Shown here: positions 33,398-41,150 of the stretch, in pieces
How positions within the stretch are numbered: position 1 is the first letter of the stretch
Layout: each line of letters opens with the position of its first letter
Assembly: GCF_003946465.1 (NCBI RefSeq)
Contig: NZ_RHOL01000008.1
Location: forward strand, 22,903-86,902
Origin: Lacticaseibacillus hegangensis
GTDB lineage: Bacteria; Bacillota; Bacilli; Lactobacillales; Lactobacillaceae
Direction of reading: 5' to 3'
Length of the DNA stretch: 64,000 nucleotides
Notes under the pieces: generated by a model
Seen by the model: only the letters and a program-made list of their open reading frames with translations
Told to the model about the DNA's origin: nothing
Database searches by the model: none
Position numbers and translations under genes: made by a program

Positions 33398-34429
33398 ATG
33401 ATCACAATGGCTTATATAGGCAACGGCAAGGCGACAAACCGCTACCACTTGCCTTTTTCCCAGCAGGTGAAGGACATCCGGGTGAAGACGATTTATGCGC
33501 GGCACGACGACTCACCGTGGGCCAAGCTGCCAGACGTTAAGTACACCACGAACATCAATGACATCTGGGACGACCCGGAGATTCAGCTGGTTGCAATCAC
33601 CACGCCGCCCCAGGTCCATTTTGAGCTCGCCAAAGCCGCTCTGGACCATGGCAAGAACGTTCTGCTGGAAAAGCCGTTCACGGCCACGGCCCACGAGGCG
33701 CGTGAGCTGTTCGACTACGCCAAGCAAAAGGGGCTGCTGCTGGAAGGCTACCAGAACCGCCGCTTCGATTCGGATTTTCTCACGGTGCAAAAAGTGATCG
33801 AGTCTGGCAAGCTGGGCAAGGTCTATGAAGTCGAGGATAATTTTGACTACTACCGCGCGGCCGCGGTGGAAAAGAGTACAGGGTATTCGCGGTTGGGCAG
33901 TTTCCTGTACGGCCACGCCGTGCACACGATGGATCAGGTGCTGTCCTACTGGGGTACGCCGGTCAGCGTCGACTACGATGTGCGCCAGCTGCTGGGGCCG
34001 GATCACATGGCCGATTATTTCGACATCGGCATGCACTACCCGAACAGCCTGAAGGTGTCGGTCAAGTCGAGCTTCTTCCGCCTGAATTACCGCCCGTCGT
34101 TTGTGGTGTACGGCACCCGCGGCCGCTTTCTGAAGCAAGAAACTGACCAGCAGGAAGCCATGATGAAAAAGTTCTACATGCCGGGGCCTGACCACCCCGA
34201 CTTCGGTGTCGACCGGCCGGATCAGTACGGCACGTTGTCCTACCTCGACGACGCGGGTCAGTACCACGAGGAAAAGGTCGTGTCCGAAGTTGGCGGCTAC
34301 CAGAAGTATTACGAAGCGCTGGCCGACACCTTGGAAAATGGTGCCGCACCGGTGGTCACACCGGAGCAGACGGTCACGCTGATGACGCTGCTGGAACAAG
34401 GCGCCGAGCAGATTGAGGCGACGTTGTAG
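33398..34429 (+). CDS. Gfo/Idh/MocA-family oxidoreductase (GC-rich copy)
   Basis: A 343-residue paralogue of the gene at 31133. It has MAYIGNGKATNRYHLPF (Rossmann), LLEKPFTATAHEAREL (EKP catalytic motif) and the same length and end. GGGAGG lies 7 bases before ATG 33398; the frame is open far upstream but without reason to start there. The substrate is unknown. Its base composition matches the core genome, so this is the likely resident copy. Confidence 0.9.
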   Translation: MITMAYIGNGKATNRYHLPFSQQVKDIRVKTIYARHDDSPWAKLPDVKYTTNINDIWDDPEIQLVAITTPPQVHFELAKAALDHGKNVLLEKPFTATAHEARELFDYAKQKGLLLEGYQNRRFDSDFLTVQKVIESGKLGKVYEVEDNFDYYRAAAVEKSTGYSRLGSFLYGHAVHTMDQVLSYWGTPVSVDYDVRQLLGPDHMADYFDIGMHYPNSLKVSVKSSFFRLNYRPSFVVYGTRGRFLKQETDQQEAMMKKFYMPGPDHPDFGVDRPDQYGTLSYLDDAGQYHEEKVVSEVGGYQKYYEALADTLENGAAPVVTPEQTVTLMTLLEQGAEQIEATL

Positions 34430-34436
34430 GAGAGGT

Positions 34437-34458
34437 CCCGCCGAGGCGGGGCTTTTTT
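34437..34458 (+). terminator. Terminator of the second Gfo/Idh gene
   Basis: CCCGCC pairs with GGCGGG across two bases (effectively a tight loop), followed by a T-run. Confidence 0.85.
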
Positions 34459-34500
34459 CGTGCAGTGCGTGGGCGACCCAAGTGTTACTGAGAAAAAATC

Positions 34501-34539
34501 TAGAAAGCGCTTGCACAAGCTGTCATTCATCTGTTAAAC
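34501..34539 (+). promoter_or_regulatory. Promoter with cre site, upstream of a candidate sRNA
   Basis: TTGCAC (34511-34516) and TAAACT (34534-34539) are separated by exactly 17 bp. AGAAAGCGCTTGCA (34502-34515) fits the 14-base cre consensus at all but the first position and overlaps the -35 box, so CcpA would repress. No protein start follows. Confidence 0.75.
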
Positions 34540-34545
34540 TATATT

Positions 34546-34663
34546 TATGCAAGACATAAGCAACCTCCAATAAGAGACACCAGTTCCAAGCGTCCTTTCT
34601 TACCATCTTTTCCTCCTCCTATTAGGAAAGATAGCGAAGCAGCGGGTAACCGTTGCTTTTTTG
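34546..34663 (+). ncRNA. Candidate small RNA with C-rich loop
   Basis: A transcript of about 118 bases would run from the promoter above to a perfect rho-independent terminator (AGCAGCGG-GTAA-CCGTTGCT then TTTTTT, 34638-34662). It contains no good ORF. A second hairpin (34605-34632) pairs ATCTTTTCCT with AGGAAAGAT, and its loop exposes CCTCCT, complementary to Shine-Dalgarno sequences. C-rich loops of this kind are used by regulatory RNAs of Gram-positive bacteria to block translation. The start is predicted from the -10 position; the RNA itself is inferred. Confidence 0.6.
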
Positions 34664-34673
34664 TTTTGCAATC

Positions 34674-34704
34674 AAAAAGCGTCACCCTCAGGTCGGGATG
34701 ACGC
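34674..34704 (-). terminator. Terminator of the glutamate-cysteine ligase gene
   Basis: On the reverse strand GCGTCA pairs with TGACGC around a C/G-rich loop and is followed by TTTTT. Confidence 0.8.
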
Positions 34705-34729
34705 ATGCATTAGTTCATGGCGTTTGAAG

Positions 34730-35947
34730 TTAGAAAAACATGGCGCACGCATCAGCGGCGGCGGGGTCGTCAATCTTGGCGAGCTGCTGCCAAACGGTGT
34801 AGCTCAGACTGGCGCGCGTGTCGATGCTGGCGTCCAGGTAGTGCGCAATGGCGTGTTGATACGCTGCCGGGAAGTGGTTATAACGGGCGAAATCGCACAG
34901 CCGCGATAGAAGGCCAATTGCCCGTTCCTGACAGATCGAGTTGTCTCGCGGGTCCTCCAGCGCAATCTGATCGTTGAGGAGTCGCGACTCAGCCAGGCGA
35001 GCTTCGAACTCGTCGGCCTCGAGGAGCGGCTGAGTGGCGAAAAGGAGGGCCAGGCTTTGGACGAGCCGCAGCTGATCCGCGGTGACGCCCGTGGCGGTGT
35101 TGGGATTCAGGTCGAAGCCGCGCAGTTCGAGGTGGGAGACGCCTTCGGTCAGCAGCGCGCGCGGATCCTTTCCCTTTCTGCTCTTCAGCCGCACTGGTTC
35201 GTAGTATTGGCCTGGCGCCAGCAGCTCGCCCTTCTCGAGTGCCTCTTCGATGCGAGCAACGTAGCCAGGGACCGAATTGTAGTCACCGTGAATGTTGGTC
35301 GGGAACCCCAGTGGACTGCTACGGAGGCTGCGGACCGGGTGCGCTGGCGCATCACCTGGGAAATATCCGGCAAACGCCAGCGGGGTCGCGCCGAAGAGAT
35401 ACGTGAACAGCCAGCGGTGGAGCATGAAGTATTGCGCCAGGTGCACGTACAGGTCATCGGTCGTCGCAAAGTCCGTCAGGCGAAGCAGTTCTACCAGCGC
35501 CTGCTCGCTGAAGCTGAGGTTGACATGGATGCCAGTGTTGAGAATGCGGCGCAGGTCATAGATGTGACTGAGGCGCTCGCGATAGTCATAAGTCTCTGCC
35601 GGTTGCCTGGAGATATGCTTTTGCGCCAGCATCTCTGACAGAGGTGGGGGGCAACTGTAAGGCCAGAGCCGTTCGTCTGGTGCCAGGTGGCTCGCGGCTG
35701 CGCGAATAATCTGGTCTCCGTGCGCGAGGTTTTTGTCGACGACGGGTTCGACCGGCAGCGGGAACTCGATCTGCGCATTGAAGAATTCGTGCTCAACAAA
35801 ATCGCGCATGTCTGCGCTGAAGTTGGTGGGGAACGGTCGCTCGCTCAGCCGGTTTTGCGGATCGACACGGACCTTCTCCACCTCGATGCCAAGGTTCGTG
35901 TGGCGCGCCACGATCTCGTCAAGAGTAATCTTGCTTGCAGCTTGCAT
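34730..35947 (-). CDS. gshA: Glutamate-cysteine ligase (GshA/GshAB N-terminal type)
   Basis: A 405-residue ATP-dependent ligase joining glutamate and cysteine, the first step of glutathione synthesis. The active-site block is seen in LGIEVEKVRVD, SERPFPTNFSADMRDF and FFNAQIEFPLPVEP; GVSHLELRGFDLNP is the conserved later motif. The length equals the GshA part of the bifunctional GshAB enzyme, and the ATP-grasp synthetase domain is missing, so the product would be gamma-glutamylcysteine only unless another gene supplies GshB. I use ATG 35947 after AGGTGG; a GTG at 35962 is also in frame. Confidence 0.87.
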   Translation of the reverse strand: MQAASKITLDEIVARHTNLGIEVEKVRVDPQNRLSERPFPTNFSADMRDFVEHEFFNAQIEFPLPVEPVVDKNLAHGDQIIRAAASHLAPDERLWPYSCPPPLSEMLAQKHISRQPAETYDYRERLSHIYDLRRILNTGIHVNLSFSEQALVELLRLTDFATTDDLYVHLAQYFMLHRWLFTYLFGATPLAFAGYFPGDAPAHPVRSLRSSPLGFPTNIHGDYNSVPGYVARIEEALEKGELLAPGQYYEPVRLKSRKGKDPRALLTEGVSHLELRGFDLNPNTATGVTADQLRLVQSLALLFATQPLLEADEFEARLAESRLLNDQIALEDPRDNSICQERAIGLLSRLCDFARYNHFPAAYQHAIAHYLDASIDTRASLSYTVWQQLAKIDDPAAADACAMFF

Positions 35948-35962
35948 AGTCAATTCAACCAC

Positions 35963-36321
35963 CTCGCTCAGTCGGTGACAGTCGCGTTGCCTGTATAAAT
36001 CGACTATATACCCATGGCAATGGGTGCTTCAAAAGATACGACTCTAGAAGAAAGTCTGACTCTTGAGAAATCATCGTATCAGAAGCTAATGGACGAGTGC
36101 CGGAATACTATTGCAGGATGATAGTGTCTAGTTATTCAGTTGTAAGTTGTAATTGTCGCACACCTAGTCCGTTATCCTCTGTGAGCTATAAAGAATATTC
36201 TTGTTTCGAGTCAGAGCCAGTACCTCCGATTATTGACACTGGTAGTGTGTGGCATACGATGAGTCTTCAACTGAAGCGACGTCTTGCTTATCATTCTCCT
36301 CTTTAAGGGCGTGTGTAAAAG
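35963..36321. other. Intergenic stretch at the composition boundary
   Basis: No gene is recognised. Base composition changes from GC-rich to AT-rich across it. Short frames lack ribosome sites. It may hold decayed phage DNA upstream of the holin remnant. Confidence 0.4.
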
Positions 36322-36640
36322 TTGCAATTAAAACCAGGGGGTTCAAGTCGTAACAGTGGGCCAAATCGGGGCTCCTATAATGGTCTAGTAATACTTGCTT
36401 CAGGGATCCGGCTAATCTCGTGGTTGGCAGTACTCACTAGTGCGTTGATCATTACCTACTTTGGGCTTAATTCGAACTCATTTACATCTTGGGCGATTGT
36501 TGACTTAATCTTGGTCGAAGCGTTCGCCGATCCGTATGTGATCGGAACTGCTCTGGTAGCCCACTACGGCTGGCTGGTTAATCCAACTTCGCTGGGAGCA
36601 AAGGATAGCGACGTAGTAAAGAAAAGGAGACTAAGTAATC
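36322..36640 (+). pseudogene. Phage holin remnant (phi-LC3 type)
   Basis: The frame at 36322-36699 contains two membrane segments (ISWLAVLTSALIITYFGLNS and an EAFADPYVIGTALVAHYGWL segment) followed by VNPTSLGAKDSD, matching the hydrophobic plan and the DPTTxGxxDS tail of phi-LC3-type holins. The N-terminus does not match and the frame runs on into the next gene's region, so it looks decayed. Confidence 0.6.
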
Positions 36641-36642
36641 GC

Positions 36643-37545
36643 AGTGTCAATCAACATTTCGTTAGCAACCAATGCGAACACAGAGAAGACGATTGGTAAG
36701 GTTATCGTGTGCTCTTACACTCAACCGATGACATCGAGGTGACAGCCAAGAGTATGGCAACCTATGAGTACTGGGTTTGGCGTGGCACGCAGATTTTTGT
36801 GCATTTTGGTGTCGATGATTTGGGTGCCTACCAGGTTAGGACCCCAGGTTATATCGCAAGGGGAGCCGATAACATTAACCAATATGTGCCTGCTCAGTTG
36901 GAACTCTGTGATTCCTCTGATTGCGACCATGCTATGAGGGCACACTGGAGCTGGATTGAACTAGCAGTCACAACGGCTGACAAGTTTGGCTTCTCTCGCA
37001 TCCTCGACGATGATAACAAGAGGGCAGGTACGATACCCACCGGTGGGTATCTCGTACCTACGGCGGTTCCTATCATGGTGGTCAATATTCGTGGTTGACT
37101 AAGCTTGGCAACAGTGAGGCTCAACTTGCAGTCGACCTGAAGGCTGGTAGGGCAAGTGCCATTGTTATATCCAAACAAGCTACAAAGCCGGAAGCCAAAC
37201 CAGCATCGAGCGGTATTGCGGTTGATGGTTACTGGAGAAAAGGCGCCACAACTCGTCTTCATCAAGTCTATGGTTCCTATGTCGATGGCGTTGTGTCGAA
37301 CCAGTGGAACTGGAAAATTCAGGCTTAACCTCTGGTTGGCAGTTTGTAACCCCTGCGTCCAAGGTAAGGGGTATTATCCTGATCTCGAAGATGCAAGGAG
37401 GTGGCGACAGCAAGTGGGAACTGAAACCATTAAGCGTTGGCAGCGTATTGCCGCCACACCTGTAGATGGGAAGATTCGCCCCGGGCGGTTCATTGCTCGT
37501 TAAGTATATGCCGCATTGTGTGAATGCGGGCAAGAAAGTGCTCTA
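36643..37545 (+). pseudogene. Phage endolysin (N-acetylmuramoyl-L-alanine amidase) remnant, multiple frameshifts
   Basis: Pieces of one lactobacillar phage amidase occur in order but in different frames. They are VSINISLATNANTEKTIG near 36643; FVHFGVDDLGAYQVRTPGYI and ELCDSSDCDHAMRAHWSWIELA (36800-37000); YDTHRWVSRTYGGSYHGGQY then SEAQLAVDLKAG (37030-37140); the wall-binding GIAVDGYWRKGATTRLHQVYG (37210-37290); and TSGWQF and ATPVDGK near the end. At least three frame changes are needed, so no active enzyme is made. Confidence 0.8.
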
Positions 37546-37723
37546 AGAATAAACGAAGCCTAGGTCGCAGAAGAGTGGCGGTTTTGTTGTGCCTCCTTGA
37601 TTTGTTGAAACTGGCAAAGAATACAAAGAAATTAAAATGGTTTACCCAAGTGCATGAGCAAAGATCATGCAGTGAATATGAATGTTGCAATCAAACAGGG
37701 AATGTGGCAATTATAAGGGGGAA

Positions 37724-37775
37724 ATTAAGCGCTTACATAGTTCCAATCCAGATATACTACTTATGAACATGTTCA
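37724..37775 (+). promoter_or_regulatory. cre-like site, -10 box and palindrome of the first sugar operon
   Basis: ATTAAGCGCTTACA (37724-37737) fits the cre consensus at 12 of 14 positions. TATACT (37753-37758) is a good -10. A perfect 12-bp palindrome TGAACATGTTCA (37764-37775) lies at the expected transcription start, a likely operator. No good -35 box was found. Confidence 0.65.
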
Positions 37776-37801
37776 CAATCAAAATTTAGGGAGGCAATCT
37801 A

Positions 37802-38746
37802 ATGAATTGGGGCATTATGGGACTTGGTCATATCGCACACGATTTTGCAACGCAGATGAATAAAACTCGGCCAATATACGGCGTAGCCGGACGGACGGCA
37901 GAAGAAGCGGAACAGTTTGGAAAGGAATTTCAAGTATTACATAAGTACTCTAGTTACGAGGAGATGGTTAGCGATCCAGACATTGACATCATCTACGTGG
38001 CTACTGTAAATTCCCAGCATTTAAAAGACATCAAGATGAGCCTTGAGGCGGGTAAACACGTCATGTGCGAGAAGGCCATCTGGGGTGACTACGAGGAAAT
38101 CAAGGCTATGTACGACTTAGCTCACAGCAAAGGACTTATCTTAGCTGAGGCAATGACAATCTATCACATGCCGCTCTTTGGCAAGATTCGCGATCTGATC
38201 TCCGACGGCAAGCTAGGAAAGATTAAAATGATTCAAGTAGATCTTGGTTCGCTAAAAGACGACAATCCAAATAACCGTTTTTTCTCGAAAGAGCTCGGTG
38301 GTGGCGCAATGCTGGACATTGGGACATACGTTCTGTCTTTTGTGCGACACTTTACAAGTGGGAAGCTAAACGATCCTGTATATGTTATGAGGAAGTACCC
38401 TACTGGAGTTGATGAGATGTGGTCGATCTCCTTTGATACAGAATCAGGAGTTATTGCCAATACTAATATGACATTTCGCGCAAAGCTTCCTAAGCGAGCT
38501 GTAATTACTGGCGATAAGGCATACGTTGAAGTCTACAATTACGTGCGTGCGGAGACTGCAAAGATTGTATATCCTGACTTCTCTTCAGAGAATATTTCTG
38601 CGGGCGAGACGGAGCGGGCGTTGTCTTATGAGATCGAAGACTTTGAGGCGACCGTAAACAATCCTGCACTTGGTCTCGATTATGCTCAGCAGACTCTTGA
38701 TGTGGTAGGTGTCATGGACAAACTTCTGAAGGCTGAGAATATATAG
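37802..38746 (+). CDS. Gfo/Idh/MocA-family oxidoreductase
   Basis: A 314-residue oxidoreductase of the same broad family as those at 31133 and 33398 but not a close relative. The Rossmann motif is WGIMGLGHIAHDFATQM. The catalytic EKP motif reads CEKAIWGDYEEI, with Pro replaced by Ala; the Lys is kept. It resembles the trans-dihydrodiol/1,5-anhydrofructose-type subgroup. It is the first gene of an operon with a PRD regulator, EIIA, EIIBC and an aldolase, so it probably converts a sugar before uptake or a dephosphorylated product. The exact step is not known. Confidence 0.87.
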   Translation: MNWGIMGLGHIAHDFATQMNKTRPIYGVAGRTAEEAEQFGKEFQVLHKYSSYEEMVSDPDIDIIYVATVNSQHLKDIKMSLEAGKHVMCEKAIWGDYEEIKAMYDLAHSKGLILAEAMTIYHMPLFGKIRDLISDGKLGKIKMIQVDLGSLKDDNPNNRFFSKELGGGAMLDIGTYVLSFVRHFTSGKLNDPVYVMRKYPTGVDEMWSISFDTESGVIANTNMTFRAKLPKRAVITGDKAYVEVYNYVRAETAKIVYPDFSSENISAGETERALSYEIEDFEATVNNPALGLDYAQQTLDVVGVMDKLLKAENI

Positions 38747-38763
38747 ACATGAGGGGGTCCGTC

Positions 38764-40692
38764 ATGAGTAAGAATCTAGACCAAGACATACTTCGAATAC
38801 TTATGCGGACGGACGCCTATCTGACCTTGAAGAATATCTCGGAGACTTTGAAGGTTTCGAAAAAAACAGTCTGGAATCACATACACTCCTCTCGATTTCA
38901 TGATTTACTCGGAGGTCTGAACCTTGAGGCTGAGCCGCGTAAGGGAATCCGCGTAATTGGAGATAATTCAACCAGTCGCTTGCGTGAGATTCTTGCAGAC
39001 GAGGAAGACGTGCTATCCGTTTCTGATAAGGATCGTCTGGAACAAATATTGACATATCTTTGTTTCAGACAGGTGTGCAGTATTTCAGATCTCAGCCAGC
39101 GATTTTTGATGAGCTCCTATGAAATTTGTGGATTAATCTACAAGTCCGACATCTATCTTTTGGAATTAAACCTTCAAATACAAAGTACTCGCGGAGTAGG
39201 AATTAGAATAGCGGGTGCTGAAGAAAAAATTCGCCAACTTTTCGTCAGGCTTGTGTTGAGTCAGACAAAAAGGGTGAAGACTAAACAGCATCAAAATCCG
39301 GATTTTGATGAAGGAATCCTTGAGGTCCTAAAACAGTTCGGCTATGACAAGGAATTTGTTCTAACGAGTTCTATAGTAAAACAAATTGAGCGGAAGGATT
39401 TTGTAGGCTTCAACGATGAGGGAAGAAAAGAAATAGTCTTGTCTACATTGATTTCCTCGCATCGATCTCAGATGGGGGAAAAAGTAACGGTGCCACCACA
39501 ATCAGTCGAGATTGAAAATCCTCACTATCAGGACTTCGCTAATACTTTGAAGGCCAACTTTAATCTGAAACCTGACGACGTAGGATTTTTGTGGGACATT
39601 TGTGCAACTCGCGAAATACACACGCCAGATTCGCCGCAGGGAGAAGACATTAATATAGTTGAGACCTCGAAAGCTTTAGTTACGACGTTTTTCGATGTGG
39701 ACATTCATGATTCCGAAATTCAATATCTGATCCAAAATCTTGCCTACCATCTTTCCCAAGCAGTACGAAGAAGTCGTCTGGGCATCCAGGTACACAATCC
39801 AGCTCTTAACGACATTAAAATGCATTACGGACAATTTTACTATATGGCAATGACGGCAGTAGAGGTAATAGAAAAGCGCTACAACATTGCCCTGAACAAC
39901 GACGAGATAGGGTATATAGCGCAGTATATTTGTGTTATCACCCAAATTCTGGCGAGTAAACAGTTCTACAAGGTCGTTCTTGTAAGTGACAACGGCTATG
40001 CGTTTAATCAGATATTTGTGATGAAGTTAATGAACGCATTTCACAATTTGATGATAGAGAAGACCATTCTAACGAAATCTGTGATTTCCTATGATTTCTC
40101 GCAATGCGATATGATTGTCAGCTTCACACCACTAAAGCTTAAGTCCGAGCAAAGGGCAAAGTATGTGCATGTGAGTGCGGCACTAACGGAAGAGGACCGC
40201 CAAACCATACAACACTTATTGTTCAAAAACCGAAGTGGTCTCGGAACGGATAGTAAAGAGCTGGAAGAAAATGTTGATTTTGAATATCGTGAGGGAAATT
40301 TTTCGTCGAGAGAAGAGCTCCTGAGACTCAATACCAACGAGCTTTTAGCACGAGGCGTTACTAAGGAGAGGTATCTTCAATCAATCATTAAACGCGAGTC
40401 TAAGGCGAGCACTGCAATAGGGCGTGGTATAGCTATTCCTCATGGTGATAGTAGCTTGGTAAAGATACCGACATTGCTATTTATTAAGAATCGTACGCCC
40501 ATAGTATGGGGCGACGAAATGGTAGACACTGTTATCATGCTCGTCTTGAATTTCGACGATACTAAGAACAATAAGCTGTTCTTTAGACGGTTGTACTCCT
40601 GCATTAGCGACTCTTCCTTAATCAGGGGTATTAGAAATCAGCAGAGCATTGAAGTCTTACGTAAGAAATTAATGGAAGGGGAGTCTTCATGA
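38764..40692 (+). CDS. PRD-containing transcriptional regulator with EIIA domain (MtlR/BglG type)
   Basis: A 642-residue activator. Two N-terminal winged helices (LKNISETLKVSKKTVWNHI near residue 20) are followed by PRD1 and PRD2, an EIIB-like domain and a C-terminal fructose-type EIIA domain with the phosphorylatable His560 in AIPHGDSS. The PRD2 motif EIGYIAQYICVI has QY where the second conserved His usually stands. The EIIB-like part has Ser (VLVSDNGYAF) in place of Cys. So the input is probably by His560 and the remaining PRD His. GAGGGGG lies 7 bases before ATG 38764. It ends overlapping the EIIA gene by four bases. Confidence 0.87.
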   Translation: MSKNLDQDILRILMRTDAYLTLKNISETLKVSKKTVWNHIHSSRFHDLLGGLNLEAEPRKGIRVIGDNSTSRLREILADEEDVLSVSDKDRLEQILTYLCFRQVCSISDLSQRFLMSSYEICGLIYKSDIYLLELNLQIQSTRGVGIRIAGAEEKIRQLFVRLVLSQTKRVKTKQHQNPDFDEGILEVLKQFGYDKEFVLTSSIVKQIERKDFVGFNDEGRKEIVLSTLISSHRSQMGEKVTVPPQSVEIENPHYQDFANTLKANFNLKPDDVGFLWDICATREIHTPDSPQGEDINIVETSKALVTTFFDVDIHDSEIQYLIQNLAYHLSQAVRRSRLGIQVHNPALNDIKMHYGQFYYMAMTAVEVIEKRYNIALNNDEIGYIAQYICVITQILASKQFYKVVLVSDNGYAFNQIFVMKLMNAFHNLMIEKTILTKSVISYDFSQCDMIVSFTPLKLKSEQRAKYVHVSAALTEEDRQTIQHLLFKNRSGLGTDSKELEENVDFEYREGNFSSREELLRLNTNELLARGVTKERYLQSIIKRESKASTAIGRGIAIPHGDSSLVKIPTLLFIKNRTPIVWGDEMVDTVIMLVLNFDDTKNNKLFFRRLYSCISDSSLIRGIRNQQSIEVLRKKLMEGESS

Positions 40693-41126
40693 CGAACGTT
40701 ATCGATCAGAAACGAGTGTTTATCAATCGGGATTTTCAAACGCGCGGTGAGGCTATTGACTTTCTTGTAGAGAATTTAGTGGAGGAAAATATCGTTTCGG
40801 ATAGAAAGACCTTTTTAAGCGCACTCCAAGATCGCGAGATAGAGGTGTCCACCTATATCGGTCACTATGTGGCTATCCCTCACGCAATGAGTAGTGTGGT
40901 TTCCGAACCGACGGTCAGTGTTTTGAGGCTATCGAAGGATATAGACTACAACGCTGACGGCGATCAAGTGCACTTAATTTTCATGCTTGCCATTCCCGAG
41001 AGTGGGGGAAAGGAACACCTAGCTATCCTCAGTCGATTGGCACGCAAACTGATGCACAAAGAAATTCGAGCAAAACTTGAAAATTCGAAAACAGAAAAAG
41101 AAATTGTAGATACGTTAACGAGTTAA
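40689..41126 (+). CDS. PTS fructose-type EIIA
   Basis: A 145-residue stand-alone EIIA-Fru. The phosphorylated residue is His65 in VAIPHAMSS, after REIEVSTYIGHY. It takes phosphate from HPr and passes it to the EIIB domain encoded next. It overlaps the regulator gene (ATGA) and is followed 24 bases later by EIIBC, so it belongs to the first sugar module. Confidence 0.92.
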   Translation: MTNVIDQKRVFINRDFQTRGEAIDFLVENLVEENIVSDRKTFLSALQDREIEVSTYIGHYVAIPHAMSSVVSEPTVSVLRLSKDIDYNADGDQVHLIFMLAIPESGGKEHLAILSRLARKLMHKEIRAKLENSKTEKEIVDTLTS

Positions 41127-41150
41127 TTCATCTTCAAAGGAGGACTGAAC

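Noticed and set aside
33512..34516. Reverse ORF of 334 codons
   Set aside because: Antisense to the Gfo/Idh gene at 33398; composition is that of a shadow frame.
36097..36306. 69-codon ORF before the holin remnant
   Set aside because: No ribosome site or homology I can recognise; it lies in decaying DNA.
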